Part shown: in pieces, positions 36,472 to 47,886 of the stretch
Numbering within the stretch: position 1 is the stretch's first letter
Layout: each line of letters starts with the position of its first letter
Source: Eutreptiella sp. 'Long Island Sound 2002'
Lineage: Eukaryota; Euglenozoa; Euglenophyceae; Eutreptiales; Eutreptiaceae
Reading direction: 5' to 3'
Assembly (NCBI GenBank): GCA_964036045.1
Contig: OZ038378.1
Coordinates: 139,468,765 to 139,532,764 of the forward strand
Length of the DNA: 64,000 nt
Notes under the pieces: generated by a model
The model's database searches: none
The model's input: only the letters and a program-made list of their open reading frames with translations
What the model was told of the DNA's origin: nothing
Program-made: the position numbers and the translations under genes

Positions 36472-39400
36472 TCAGGCGCCCCTGGCTGCAATCGCCCGGG
36501 TGAGTGCTGCCAAGTCAGAGACATGGATCTTGGTCTTGTGCTTGCGGATGTAGTCCATGAAGGGGGTATTAATCCGCGGCACGAACGAGGAGACGGGTTC
36601 CCAGGTGTCGTGGGACGGCCCATAGCCTCGCCAACGAACCTTGAACTCCAGGCCTCCGGGTGCCGAGGCGTTCGGACGCTGGGCCAGGATTTTCTCGACA
36701 GTATAGTCGTCCTGCTCAGCATAGTTGTCGTCCGAATCAGCCTCATGTGCGGCGTAGTCCAGGGACACATGTTGGCCACGGAGGTCGGGTTCCCGCACAC
36801 AGAGTTGACTCTCGTGGCCCTCCCGGAACTCTCCGTGACCCACCTTGATGCGGTAGGTGTCCTCACCAATCCTGCGGACCACCTCCCCGGGTGTGAATCA
36901 GGTTTTGGTGCGGTGGGTGCCCATAGGGCGGGGTCTAATCACCCACACCGGGTCTCCCACCCTGAACTTTTGCGCTGTCGAGCTCGGGGCGGACTTCTGA
37001 CGCTCAGCATGCTCATTCTCGAGCTGCTGGCGGATGTCTCGCGCCGTTGCCTCTTGCCGCGCAAAGAATTCCTTGGCATCCATGGCCATGCCATCACCGG
37101 ACAAGGGAAGTCCCCGACCCAGGGGGTCCCTGCAGAACAGAATCTGGTGAGGGGACAAACCACCCGGAGTGGGGGTGTGATGATGGGCCTTCAGAGCAGG
37201 CCACATCTCCTTAGACCAGTTCCGACGTGGATTGGTGATGTCAATCCTGCGCAGCTTCTCGAACAGCTGCCGTCCAGCCACTTCAGCCGGGCCATTGGAC
37301 CGGCTGAGATAGGCGACGCTCTTGGCATGACGTATTCCCATGAAGGAACACATGGCCTTGAACCAGCCACCAGTAAACTGGGGCCCTCGGTCACTGCAAG
37401 TGGTGCGGGGGATGTCAAAGACAGTCAGCCAATGACGAATCATCATGACTGCCACTTCCTTGGCAAGCAACCCCCTTTTGCGTGCCGGAACGGCTACTAC
37501 GTAGCCGCTGTGGCGGTCCACACAAAGAACCACACAGTCAAAGGTCTCCTTGCCAATGCGCACTCCGGGCATGGAGAAGACGTCCATGGCCACACTCTCC
37601 ATGGGCTGATCAGGCACCGGAGTCCATTGGGCTTCCCCCTTGACGTTCCGGTTATCGGGAATGCAGGCCTGACAGACCGAGCAACCCTTCCTGACCTTCT
37701 TGATGGCGGTGTAGAGATTGATCTGGTCGATCTCAAACCGGCGCTGCATGTCCAGGGCTTGCTTCTTGACCCCTGGGTGCATCATGTGGTGGTGCCAAGC
37801 TTCACACAGCTCGAGCACCCGGGACTCTGGGACCAGCAGCTTACCATTCCGGTAGAGCTTGCCATCTTCCTCAGTCAGCCCCTTTGGCCACTTCTGCCCG
37901 TCATCAGGGTCGGTCACAGCCCTATATTCGGCCTCAAAAGCGGTCAGACTTAGCGTAGTCGTCAGTCCAGTCGTCCTGGAGGCAAGATTAAGGGAAGAGG
38001 TGCTTGTCGGACTCAGCTCCATCAGGGGCGAGTACTCTGACCGCTCTGCCCATCCTCGTTCTGAGGGGGGCATCCGCAGCCATGACGACGAAGCATTTAA
38101 CACCCTCCTCCTCCATCAGGCGCTCCATTTCAATGATCCTCTTGGCCTCACCGGTCTCAGCCTCATCGCCGTGGGCAGAGAGATCTGTCATGCCCTTGCT
38201 GGCGGGATAGGCCCACCTACTGAGACAGTCCGCCACGGTGTTGTCCTTGCCAGGAACATACACAACCGTGAGGTCGAACTTGGCCAAGGTCTCATGCCAT
38301 CTTGCCCGTCGGGAGGCGGGACCTGAGGGGGTGTCCACGTGCTCTTTGTGCCACGACTGCAGACTCTCATGGTCGGTGCAGACAGTGACGGGATGGAGGG
38401 CTATGTACCCAGCCCATTTCCTGAGTGCCATGACGATGGCATACGCCTCCTTTTCCCGCGGCGTCCACGTCCGTCTCTGCCCTTCCGCCAGGACTCGGCT
38501 CCAGAAAGCCACTGGCACGTGCCTCCCATCGTCAAGCACCTGCTCCAACACAGCGCCAACGGCGTAGTCGGAAGCATCAGTGCGCAGGACGAACCCTCGG
38601 TCAGGATCCACGAGGTGCAGACCCACTGCGGATAGCAGCGCCTGCTTCATCCCCTCAAAGGCACGGTCGGACTCATCATTCCAGACCAGAGCCTTCTTGG
38701 ACCCCTTCTTGGTCTCCTCTCGGTTGCCCTTGAGCATGGTCGTCATGGGGGCTGCACATTCGGCATACATCTTGATATACCCCGAGTAGTAATTGCAGAA
38801 CCCCAAGTACGCTCGTAGCTCAGAGACCGTTCTGAGCTTTTCCCAGTGCTCGATCGCAGCCACCTTGCCAGGTATGGGCTTTCGCTGCCCGTTCCTGACT
38901 ACGTGGCCAGCGAAGACCACCTCGTCTACCGCAATGGTGGCCTTGTCACTGCTGCCCGTGAGTTTGTGCCGAACCAGAAGGTCCAACACTCGAGTGACGT
39001 CCCTCCCATGTGCCTCCAGGAGCTCCTCGTAGCTCATACTGGGGTCCCCAGACGCGATGATCACGTCGTCCACGAAGGGGTCCGCACAGTCACGCACCGG
39101 CTCAAGCAGGTTCTCCAGCATCCGCTGAAAAGCCGCATTGCCGTAGGTAACGCCCATGGGCATCACCTTCCACTAGAGAGGTCCAAGTGGGGTGTTCATT
39201 GCTGTGCAGGCACGGGACTCCTCGGCGAGAGGCATCTGATGATAACCATGTTCCAGGTCAATCACCGTGAAGATCCTCTGCCGGTGTTGTTTTTGCAGCA
39301 TGTCCTCAATGAGGGCCAGCGTATAGCTGTCGTGCTGCGTTTGGGCGTTTAGGCCGCGGTAGTCGACCACGGGCCGCCACTCACCGGCCACCTTCTTGGG

Positions 39401-40085
39401 GACGACGACGCACGGAGAGGCCCATTCGGAGTGGCACGGCTCGAGCCAGCCTCTCTCGATGAAGTCACGGAGGATCTTTTCCTTGGCCTCCTTCCTCTCG
39501 CCCCTCAGGGCAAACTCCCGGTGCCGATACACACGGGGGTCCTGCTTCAGTCGTATCTTGGCCTCACCATACGGTCCACGCACCGGTGGGGGAAACACAG
39601 GTTTTCCGCTGAAGAAGGTGTCACCATACTTCTGCTTCAGCCTGGCCCTCAACGCCTGGATCTTGGGGCAATCATCCGACTCTGCCTTGGCCTTTCCGGG
39701 CACCTGGACCACTGAGCTTACTGGAGGGGTAGCGACCCCGCTCAGTTTCGGCTCAGGTGGTCTTCCCAGGTGGCCAAAAGGGCCATTCCTGGGCTTTGCC
39801 TCGGAACAAGTCACCGTAGGTGGGTGGGTTTCCGCCGATTGGCTCGTCCTGGCTGGACATGCTGTCCAGCACCCTCTGTACGAAAGTGTTCCCATCATAG
39901 GAACCAGAGACGATTGAGTCCACTTCCCACCAGGCTTTGTCCTGGCCCTTGCTCTCACGCTGGCTTCCCCAGTCGTGAAAGGGCTGATCCATATACCCCT
40001 GAACCAGATCAAACTCCTCTTCAGTGAGGGGGTCTTCCGATTCTCCGATGTCAACAGGGGAAACCGCAAGGCATTGTCGCCGTGG
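36472..40085 (-). pseudogene. pol: Outer element pol remnant: RT, RNase H, integrase, chromodomain
   Basis: Homologous to inner bases 44,560 to about 48,173. The 5' edge at 40085 is the insertion point of the inner element. RT (FVDD box), RNase H (TDASDY) and integrase (CSDRGPQFTGG, SNGPAEVAG) are still readable, as is the chromodomain (YTVEKILAQ ... WRGYGPSHDTWEP). It is broken by a frameshift near 39,780, TAG 39173-39175 (CAG in the inner copy), TAA 37988-37990 with a nearby frameshift, and TGA 36898-36900 (TGG in the inner copy). It is therefore non-functional and more decayed than the inner pol. Confidence 0.9.
40082..40085. other. Target-site duplication GTGG, left copy
   Basis: GTGG precedes the inner LTR start TGACGCG (40086). 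The same four bases follow the other inner LTR end at 57277-57280. Merging the outer flanks with one GTGG reproduces the undisturbed spacing seen in the inner copy (AAGG at 48174-48177). Confidence 0.85.
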
Positions 40086-43054
40086 TGACGCGTTCCCGTG
40101 GGGGGCCGGCCACGGGACGCTGCGGTGACACGCACAGGTGAGCAGGCAGGCAAGGCACTACGCTCACAAGGACATCAATACGCTCGTGTCATGTGACAAA
40201 GCGTTTCAGAATCCTTGCCACTCTGCAAAGAGGGAACAAAAGTATGTACAACAACACATCAAGATATGTACACATGGGGTTAAGACTGGACTGGGGTAAG
40301 GGCATCACAGGACAATAGACACTCAGTCCTAACTAGTATCCCAATCCCAGGTCCGACCCTCTCAGTGGCGGGTGGGGGCGGGGGCTCAAACACAACCCAT
40401 GCCCTGCTCAGTCCGGACCCTGAAACCCTGCCAATGGGAGAGGTGTCCCGCCTAGCCACAGGCGAGTTCCCCGGAACCAAGGGGCACCAAGGCCAACTGA
40501 CGTTTGCTCCTCATGCTCCTTCAACGGCAGGTCCCAACTCCACTCTGAGCCAGAGATATGGGCCCGCCGTTATCCCTCAGGAGTTGGTAGCTGAAAATGG
40601 GCTGTTTCAGCCCAAACTGATATTAGCTTGAAAAACTCCAAAATTGACCCCTCGTCCGGACCTGCCAGAGGTAGGGACGAGGCAACTGACCCTATGCCCT
40701 TTGCATACGAACTCCTTGGAGCCCTCACCGAACCTGGTTCCCTCTGAGGTCCCGGCATCAGGGCAACACGGATGAGTCAAGTGGGGTCATGATGCCAAAA
40801 TCACCAAAATTGGCGTCATTCCCACGCGTGGCTCGCCCGGCCAAGGTAAGGCCAATAGCTCACAGGGTAGGAGGCAGGACCTATAATCTATATCTTAGTG
40901 TACAACTTGGAATTAGGTCCGGGCTCCCTGTGGACACAGAGAAATGGGGCCGCCAATTGACCACACGGAAGGGGGAAATTGGGCTCCCAAAATGGGGTCA
41001 TTTTGGCTGCTCGAAATGAGCCAAAATTCGGGGTGCTCCCAATAGTATATCTCCACGCCGCCTCGGAGATTGTGTCTGCCATTCCATACGCGATCGACCA
41101 GGAGTCCAACAGAGACTCCCATGCCCTTGGCTTCCTAAGATCCTCATGCTACCTGGCGTGGTGACGATCCCAATTGGGTCCACAAATGCCAAAGTGGCAA
41201 AATTGCCCACACTCACTTTGGGCTAGCGCCTTAACGAAGGTTGCTCCGCTTCGCCCACGTGGTGTGTGAACCATGGGGACCAATATACATAACACCCATG
41301 TCATATATGGTCCATTGGTCCATGCGTCCGGCGTGCACGGGTGGGCTCAACATAGTGCACGGCGGGCAGCAAAAACGGAAAATTGCTCAAAATGGCCAAA
41401 AATGCGCACACTCATGGTTGAGGCAAATGAGGCACATGCACGACTCGGACCAGTGTGTCCCATGGGATTGGTATCAAGTCATGTGTGTCCAACATATCTT
41501 TTGGGCGTCGCCCAACTCCTCCGGTATTGGGAATGGCAGGGTCGCCAAGTGAGCCCATGATTTGGGATAGTCCCAAATTGCCAACATGGCGGCCACGGTA
41601 TGCCAAGCTCAAGAGGAGTTATCTGCCGGGTTCAAGATATGTTGGGGACCGAAGTATGTACCCACAAAACATACTTGGGTCATGATATCAATTGAGCGCA
41701 ACGTTGAGATATACGGTCACCACTTGACATCATGACGAGCCAAAAACGGCAAAATTGGCACAAAGACACACAAAAGTGCATTGAAAGGTGCACAATTATA
41801 TTATAATATCTTCAGCTTGGATCGTGCAATTAACTAATCCTTCTAAACACAATGACTTGACACCAATGACCTTCGATCCCACATATGTGCTCCACTTGGG
41901 GCGCCTTGAAAGGTTACGAGCGCTACTTCCCAAGTGGGCACATGAAAATATGGAAAATTGCAAAACACACACCTTGCTCCCAACGCATTGCTTTGGGATC
42001 GCCACACAAGCTTCCCTTCACGAAGGTTAGTCTTGCAATTGATCGTGGGGAGTATGGAGAAGGGGCTTGCACAATATGAGGTCCATTGGCGGGTTCGGCT
42101 TGGAGCGATGGACCCGCCAAATGGGCACGCAATACAACACATGGCACATACCACATATTGCCCAAAAAGGTAGCTCCCCCCACGATATGTCATGCCCCTC
42201 CAAGGGCATAACTTTGTGTCAATCGCTCATAGGAACTCAAGGAGAGTTCCTATGCAACACCAACACTTGCGCGCTACACTCGAAAGTTATCCTAACGCAC
42301 GCAATATCATGGCCACAGAGTTATAACGCAAACTCTACCCTCTTGACCATGATCCATTACACTAGCGCGCACGTGTGGAAACGCAAGGCGTATAATGCTT
42401 CCTAAATTACGTCGGGAGTATTGTGAATACATCCCACGTTTCCTTATCGTCAATACTCGCAAGCGGCACGAGATATGACCCTCACAAGTGGCCTCACGAA
42501 TCAACTTTGTTTTGCCCATATCTCTGAGTCAAATGGAGGGCAGGATAAAAGGAAAGTTGATTCGTGCATAAGGAAGCACGTAGGGCCACTCAAAAGAGGT
42601 CAAATCAAGTGCGGGGATGTCGGAGTCGAAAATCCGATTTCGACATCCTGAAAAATTCGGATTAAGGTTGCGAGTGTAAAATGTGAAAATTGCGGAAGCG
42701 TCCATGCAGTTCCTGAAGGCTTTGGAGCCTTCGTCGCGGATAGCGTTAAAATTTCCATTAATTACAGTTAAACTGGCGGTTACGGTAAATTCGCGATCCA
42801 ACCGCCAGCAGTCAAAACAGTGAATATCAGAACGGAAGCGTAAAAATTGACGGAAACATTAGGAAAATAAAAACCTGTTGATTCCTGACATTTTGATATA
42901 CAAATCTCCGCTGGCGGTGCATCGGTTGCCGATGCGGGGCTTTACGGCACGGAACGGAGCGTCAACGGGCGTCTTCCCTTCCGTACATGGGGTTAGTGGA
43001 CCGGAGACCGGTTGTATGCCGTAACGTAGCCATGGGGTTCTGGGTACCGCTTCA
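40086..43054 (-). repeat. 3' LTR of the inner element
   Basis: 2969 bp, plus-strand ends TGACGCG and GCTTCA. Primer segment AAAGCGTTTCA (plus) at 40198-40208, 112 bp from the LTR edge. U3 holds an 11-bp-arm hairpin at 42228-42254 and a GTCGAAA/TTTCGAC palindrome near 42,628-42,648. No coding capacity recognised. Confidence 0.9.
42228..42254. promoter_or_regulatory. Perfect inverted repeat in U3
   Basis: Arms CATAGGAACTC and GAGTTCCTATG around AAGGA. The same structure is at 56449-56475 in the 5' LTR. It could be a dyad-symmetric protein-binding site or an RNA hairpin; which is unknown. Confidence 0.5.
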
Positions 43055-44559
43055 CCCCCCTTCCTTAGAGCAAACCCTGGGGGGGGCTCGATAACACCCA
43101 AGCATGGCAGCGGGTACCCAGGACCATCCCCTGAAGGGGGGGTGTCACATCCTCACTTCAGGCTGATTCTGGGTTAGGCTGCTCATTCCAACGCACAGTA
43201 AAACAGGTATGATGCTGTAGATGTTAGTAACAAGAGGTACAGTATCAAGTATCAAGTCCCGGGTCCTGGCGGCGATTATTCGGCATCCAAAGGACCCGTT
43301 AACCCATACCAGGCGCACCGGGTGCCGGCTGCTACGGTCACCACCACAGTGGCAGTGGCATACACGGCCAACATAGGCGACACACGACGACCGAGGTGGT
43401 CCCACAGGTCGAGAGCGACCACAAAGATCCATCAGGCTACCCCAAGCTTCCCAAGGCCCGCCGACTGGGGAGAGTCCCCACGGGTCCTCCCTCGGGCGCA
43501 CCATGTCCATATCCATACGACGCGAGTCCAGAGTGCCACAGCCGAACTCCTTAAGAGATCTTAAAGGGAACTCCTCCTTAAGGGATCGGGCATCAAGGCC
43601 GTCTTTTCCCTCGCCCTATTACCACGAAGGTCATACATGAGGGAGTCCTCATGCAGTGTGGGCGGAGGCGTCGACTCCTCAAACCACCAGTTTCCCAGGC
43701 AGACTGACCGAGGTCAGGAGCACCGGAGGCCGCCATCTGACTGCAAGTGCGTCTGCGAATCGGTAGGGTCATACTGGGACTGACAGTGGCGGACCGCTGG
43801 GAGTGTAGTCAGGCAACTGGGCTTCCCGCCTGGCGCCATCAGGATCTCCACACATCACAGCGAATAGGGCAATACGGTATCACTCGGTAACACTCAACAG
43901 TAGAATATGTAATTCAGTACTGGTCCAGGCTGGACCCTGTGTATAAACATGTAGACGGCGACTCAGGGCGCCCCTGTAACTCGTTTCGCATCCCCACAGG
44001 GGGGAAAAGACAGTTCATCCGTCGGTGATGGGCTCACAATCGTAACATACAAATGCACATATCCTGGGGAGCGGAAAGACAAGCAATAATCAGGTAAACA
44101 GGCGTGTAAACGCACTCTGGACAGAGTGCCAAACCACGCCACGGTCAGGATAAGGCAAATGCAGGAAGGGTGGACAGGATAACGCCTGAGTTCAGGCCAT
44201 ATATAGTCTCGAGACACACGTCGACTGGTCTGGATCCCGCAAGTGCCATGGGACCAGACCACACACCAAAAATTGCAATGCCGATGACAGCGGCATCCGT
44301 TGCGCAACGTCGTATGGGCTTCAAGGCCCCAAGAGCTCAGAAAAATGAAGGTCAGTCGCCCTACCTGGTTTCCCAAGGATTCAGCAGGGGGGTGAGTGAC
44401 GAATAGGAGAAGAGAGGGGCCATCCTCCTCTGGATTCAGCAGGGGGGGGGGCATATGGCCACTCTGTCACCGAAAGACGGAAGAGAGCAAGCAAGTAAGG
44501 GACGATTCGTCGGCCTCACAAGCGCTCAAGACGCATCAGGGGAGAGCTCAGGGCGCTGA
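43055..44559 (-). other. 3' noncoding region and polypurine tract of the inner element
   Basis: 43055-43066 reads on minus AAGGAAGGGGGG directly before the LTR. The 1.5 kb between the pol stop (44560) and this tract has no recognised domain. A sense frame at 43145-43516 (about 123 codons, MDMDMVRPREDPWG...) resembles the one at 35089-35439 in the outer copy. No envelope-like features (signal peptide, long hydrophobic segment) are visible. Confidence 0.6.
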
Positions 44560-47500
44560 TCAGGCACCCCTGGCTGCAATCGCCCGGGTGAGTGCTGCCA
44601 ATTCCGAAACGTGGATCTTGGTCTTGTGCTTGCGGATGTACTCCATGAAGGGAGTATTGACCCGCGGCACGAACGAGGAGACGGGTTCCCAGGTGTCGTG
44701 GGACGGCCCATAGCCTCGCCAACGAACCTTGAACTCCAGACCTCCGGGTGCCGAGGCTTTCAGACGCTGAGCCAGGATCTTCTCGACAGTATAGTCGTCC
44801 TGCTCAGCATAGTCATCATCTGAATCAGTCTCATGTGCGGCATAGCTCAGGGACACATGTTGGCCACGGAGGTCGGGTTCCCGCACACGGAGTTGACTCT
44901 CGTGGCGCTCCTGGAACTGTCCGTGACCCACCTTGATGCGGTAGGTGTCCTCACCAATCCTGCGGACCACCTCGCCGGGTGTGAACCAGGTCTTGGTGCG
45001 GTGGGTGCCCATGGGGCGGGGTCTGATCACCCACACCGGGTCTCCCACCCTGAACTTCTGCGCTGTCGAGCTCGGGGCGGACTTCTGACGCTCAGCATGC
45101 TCCTTCTCGAGCTGCTGGCGGATGTCCCGCGCCGTTTGCTCTTGCCGCGAGAAGAATTCCTTGGCATCCATAGCCATGCCATCACCAGACAAGGGAAGTC
45201 CCCTACCCAGGGGGTCCCTGCCGAACAGAATCTGGTGAGGGGACAAACCGCCCGGAGTGGGGGTGTCATGATGGGCCTTCAGAGCAGGCCACATCTCCTC
45301 AAACCAGTTCCGCCGTGGATTGGTGATGTGGATCTTGCGCAGCTTCTCGAACAGCTGCTGTCCAGCCACTTCAGCACGGCCGTTAGACCGGCTGAGATAG
45401 GCGACGCTCTTCGCATGACGTATCCCCATGAGGGAACACATAGCCTTGAACCAGCCACCAGTAAACTGGGGCCCTCGGTCACTGCAAATGGTGCGGGGGA
45501 TGTCAAAGACGGTCAGCCAATGACGAATCATCATGACTGCCACTTCTCTGGCGAGCAATCCCTTTTTGCGTGCCGGAACGGCTACAACGTAGCCGCTGTG
45601 GCGGTCCACACAGAGAACCACACAGTCAAAGGTCTCCTTGCCAATGTGCACTTCGGGCATGGAGAAGACGTCCATGGCCACGCTCTCCATGGGCTGGTCA
45701 GGAACCGGGGTCCATTGGGCTTCCCCCTTGACGTTCCGGTTGTCAGGATTGCAGGCCTGGCAGACCGAACAACCCTTCCTGACCTTCTTGATGGCGGTGT
45801 AGAGAACGATATGGTCGATCTCGAACCGACGCTGCATGTCAAGAGCTTGCTTCTTGACCCCTGGGTGCAGCATGTGGTGGTGCCAAGCTTCACACAGCTC
45901 GAGCACCCGGGAATCTGGTACTAGCAGCTTACTATTCCGGTAGAGCTTGCCATCTTCCTCAGTCAGCCCCTTTGGCCACTTCTGCCCGTCGTCAGGGTCG
46001 GTCACAGCCCTATACTCGGCCGCAAAGGCCTCAGACTTGGCGTAGTCGTCGGTCCAGTCGTCCTGGAGGCAAGACTCCGGGAAGAGGTGCTTGTCGGACT
46101 CATCTCCCTCAGGGGCGAGTACACTGACCGCTCTGCTCACCCTCGACGCGAGGGGGGCATCCGCAGCCATGACGACGAAGCATTTTGCACCCTCCTCCTC
46201 CATCAGGCGCTCCATCTCGATGATCCTCTTGGCTTCAGCGGTCTCAGCCTCATCGCCATGGGCAGAGATGTCCGTCATGCCCTTGCTGGCGGGATAGGCC
46301 CACCTACTGAGACAGTCCGCCACGGTGTTATCCTTTCCAGGAATATACACAACCGTGAGGTCGAACTTGGCCAAGGTCTCATGCCATCTTGCCCGTCGGG
46401 AGGCGGGACCTGAGGGGGTGTCCACGTGCTCCTTGTGCCACGACTGCAGACTCTGGTGGTCGGTGCAGACGGTGACGGGATGGAGGGCTATGTACCCAGC
46501 CCATTTCCTGAGAGCCATGACGATGGCATACGCCTCCTTTTCACGGGGCGTCCACGTCCGTCTCTGGCCTTCCGCCAGGACTCGGCTCCAGAAGGCCACG
46601 GGCACGTGCCTCCCATCGTCAAGTACTTGCTCCAACACAGCGCCAATGGCGTAGTCGGAAGCGTCGGTGCGCAGGACGAACCCTCGGTCGGGATCCACGA
46701 GGTGCAGACCCACTGCGGATAGCAGCGCCTGCTTCATCCCCTCAAAGGCACGGTCGGACTCAGCTGTCCAGACCAGAGCCTTCTTGGACCCCTTCTTGGT
46801 CTCCTCTCGGTTGCCCTTGAGCATGGTCGTCATGGGGGCTGCATACTCGGCATACATTTTGATATACCCCGAGTAGTAATTGCAGAACGCCAGATACGCC
46901 CGTAGCTCAGAGACCGTTTTGGGCTTTTCCCAGTGCTCAATCGCCGCCACCTTGCCAGGTATGGGCTTTCGCTGCCCGTTCCCGACTACGTGGCCAGCGA
47001 AGACCACCTCGCTTACCGCAATGGTGGCCTTGTCACTGCTGCCCGTGAGTTTGTGCCCAACCAGAAGGTCCAGCACTCGAGTGACGTCCCTCTCGTGTGC
47101 CTCCAGGAGCTCCTCGTAGCTCATACTGGGGTCCCCGGACGCGATGATCACGTCGTCCACGAAGGGGTCCGCACAGTCGCGCACCGGCTCAAGCAGGTTC
47201 TCCAGCATCCGCTGAAAAGCCGCATTGCCGTTGGTAACGCCCATGGGCATCACCTTCCACTGGAGAGGTCCAAGTGGGGTGCTCATGGCTGTGCAGGCAC
47301 GGGACTCCTCGGCGAGAGGCATCTGATGATAACCATGTTTCAGGTCAATCACCGTGAAGATCCTCCGCCGGTGTTGTTTTTGCAGCATGTCCTCAATGAG
47401 GGGCAGCGTATAGCTGTCGTGCTGCGTTTGGGCGTTCAGGCCGCGGTAGTCGACCACGAGCCGCCACTCACCGGCAACCTTCTTGGGGACGACGAAGCAC

Positions 47501-47886
47501 GGAGAGGCCCATTCGGAGTGGCACGGCTCGAGCCGGCCTCTCTGGATGAAGTCACGGAGGATCTTCTCCATGACCTCTTTCCTCTCGCCCCTCAGGGCAA
47601 ACTCCCGGTGCCGATACACACGGGGGTCCTGCTTCAGCCGTATCTTGGCCTCGCCATACGGTCCACGCACCGGTGGGGGAAACACAGGCTTTCCGCTGAA
47701 GAAGGTATCCCCATACTTCTGCTTCAGCCTGGCCCTCAATGCCTGAATCTTGGGGCAATCGTCGGACTCCGCCTTGGCTTTTCCGGGCACTTGAACCACG
47801 GAGCCTACTTGAGGGGTAGCTACTCCGCTCGCTTTCGGCTCAGGTGGTCTTCCCAGGTGGCCCAAAGGGCCATCTCTGGTCTTGCC
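44560..47886 (-). CDS. pol: Pol: reverse transcriptase, RNase H, integrase, chromodomain
   Basis: An intact frame of about 1,108 codons after the TGA at 47887-47889. No ATG begins it, so it must be made as part of a longer polyprotein. Numbering from 47865: RT about 110-290, with VVDYRGLN, TVIDLKHGYHQ (catalytic Asp 174) and FVDD (235-238). RNase H about 390-520, with TDASDY (Asp 401), REKEAY and CTDH (Asp 469). Integrase HHCC finger about 662-702 (HHHMLHP ... CSVC) and core D732, D796, E832, a D,D35E spacing. The GPY/F-like linker is about 938-1000. The chromodomain is about 1024-1066 with Y1024, W1049 and W1059, the positions of an aromatic cage. The chromodomain places it in the chromovirus lineage, where it is known to guide insertion to heterochromatin, consistent with the satellite location here. 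Confidence 0.95.
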   Translation of the reverse strand, partial: GKTRDGPLGHLGRPPEPKASGVATPQVGSVVQVPGKAKAESDDCPKIQALRARLKQKYGDTFFSGKPVFPPPVRGPYGEAKIRLKQDPRVYRHREFALRGERKEVMEKILRDFIQRGRLEPCHSEWASPCFVVPKKVAGEWRLVVDYRGLNAQTQHDSYTLPLIEDMLQKQHRRRIFTVIDLKHGYHQMPLAEESRACTAMSTPLGPLQWKVMPMGVTNGNAAFQRMLENLLEPVRDCADPFVDDVIIASGDPSMSYEELLEAHERDVTRVLDLLVGHKLTGSSDKATIAVSEVVFAGHVVGNGQRKPIPGKVAAIEHWEKPKTVSELRAYLAFCNYYSGYIKMYAEYAAPMTTMLKGNREETKKGSKKALVWTAESDRAFEGMKQALLSAVGLHLVDPDRGFVLRTDASDYAIGAVLEQVLDDGRHVPVAFWSRVLAEGQRRTWTPREKEAYAIVMALRKWAGYIALHPVTVCTDHQSLQSWHKEHVDTPSGPASRRARWHETLAKFDLTVVYIPGKDNTVADCLSRWAYPASKGMTDISAHGDEAETAEAKRIIEMERLMEEEGAKCFVVMAADAPLASRVSRAVSVLAPEGDESDKHLFPESCLQDDWTDDYAKSEAFAAEYRAVTDPDDGQKWPKGLTEEDGKLYRNSKLLVPDSRVLELCEAWHHHMLHPGVKKQALDMQRRFEIDHIVLYTAIKKVRKGCSVCQACNPDNRNVKGEAQWTPVPDQPMESVAMDVFSMPEVHIGKETFDCVVLCVDRHSGYVVAVPARKKGLLAREVAVMMIRHWLTVFDIPRTICSDRGPQFTGGWFKAMCSLMGIRHAKSVAYLSRSNGRAEVAGQQLFEKLRKIHITNPRRNWFEEMWPALKAHHDTPTPGGLSPHQILFGRDPLGRGLPLSGDGMAMDAKEFFSRQEQTARDIRQQLEKEHAERQKSAPSSTAQKFRVGDPVWVIRPRPMGTHRTKTWFTPGEVVRRIGEDTYRIKVGHGQFQERHESQLRVREPDLRGQHVSLSYAAHETDSDDDYAEQDDYTVEKILAQRLKASAPGGLEFKVRWRGYGPSHDTWEPVSSFVPRVNTPFMEYIRKHKTKIHVSELAALTRAIAARGA

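Noticed and set aside
36313-37953. A 546-codon plus-strand frame, and similar plus-strand frames at 44833-45924 and 46933-48003
   Set aside because: They lie antisense to pol, whose motifs are clear on minus. They are shadows of a GC-rich coding strand.
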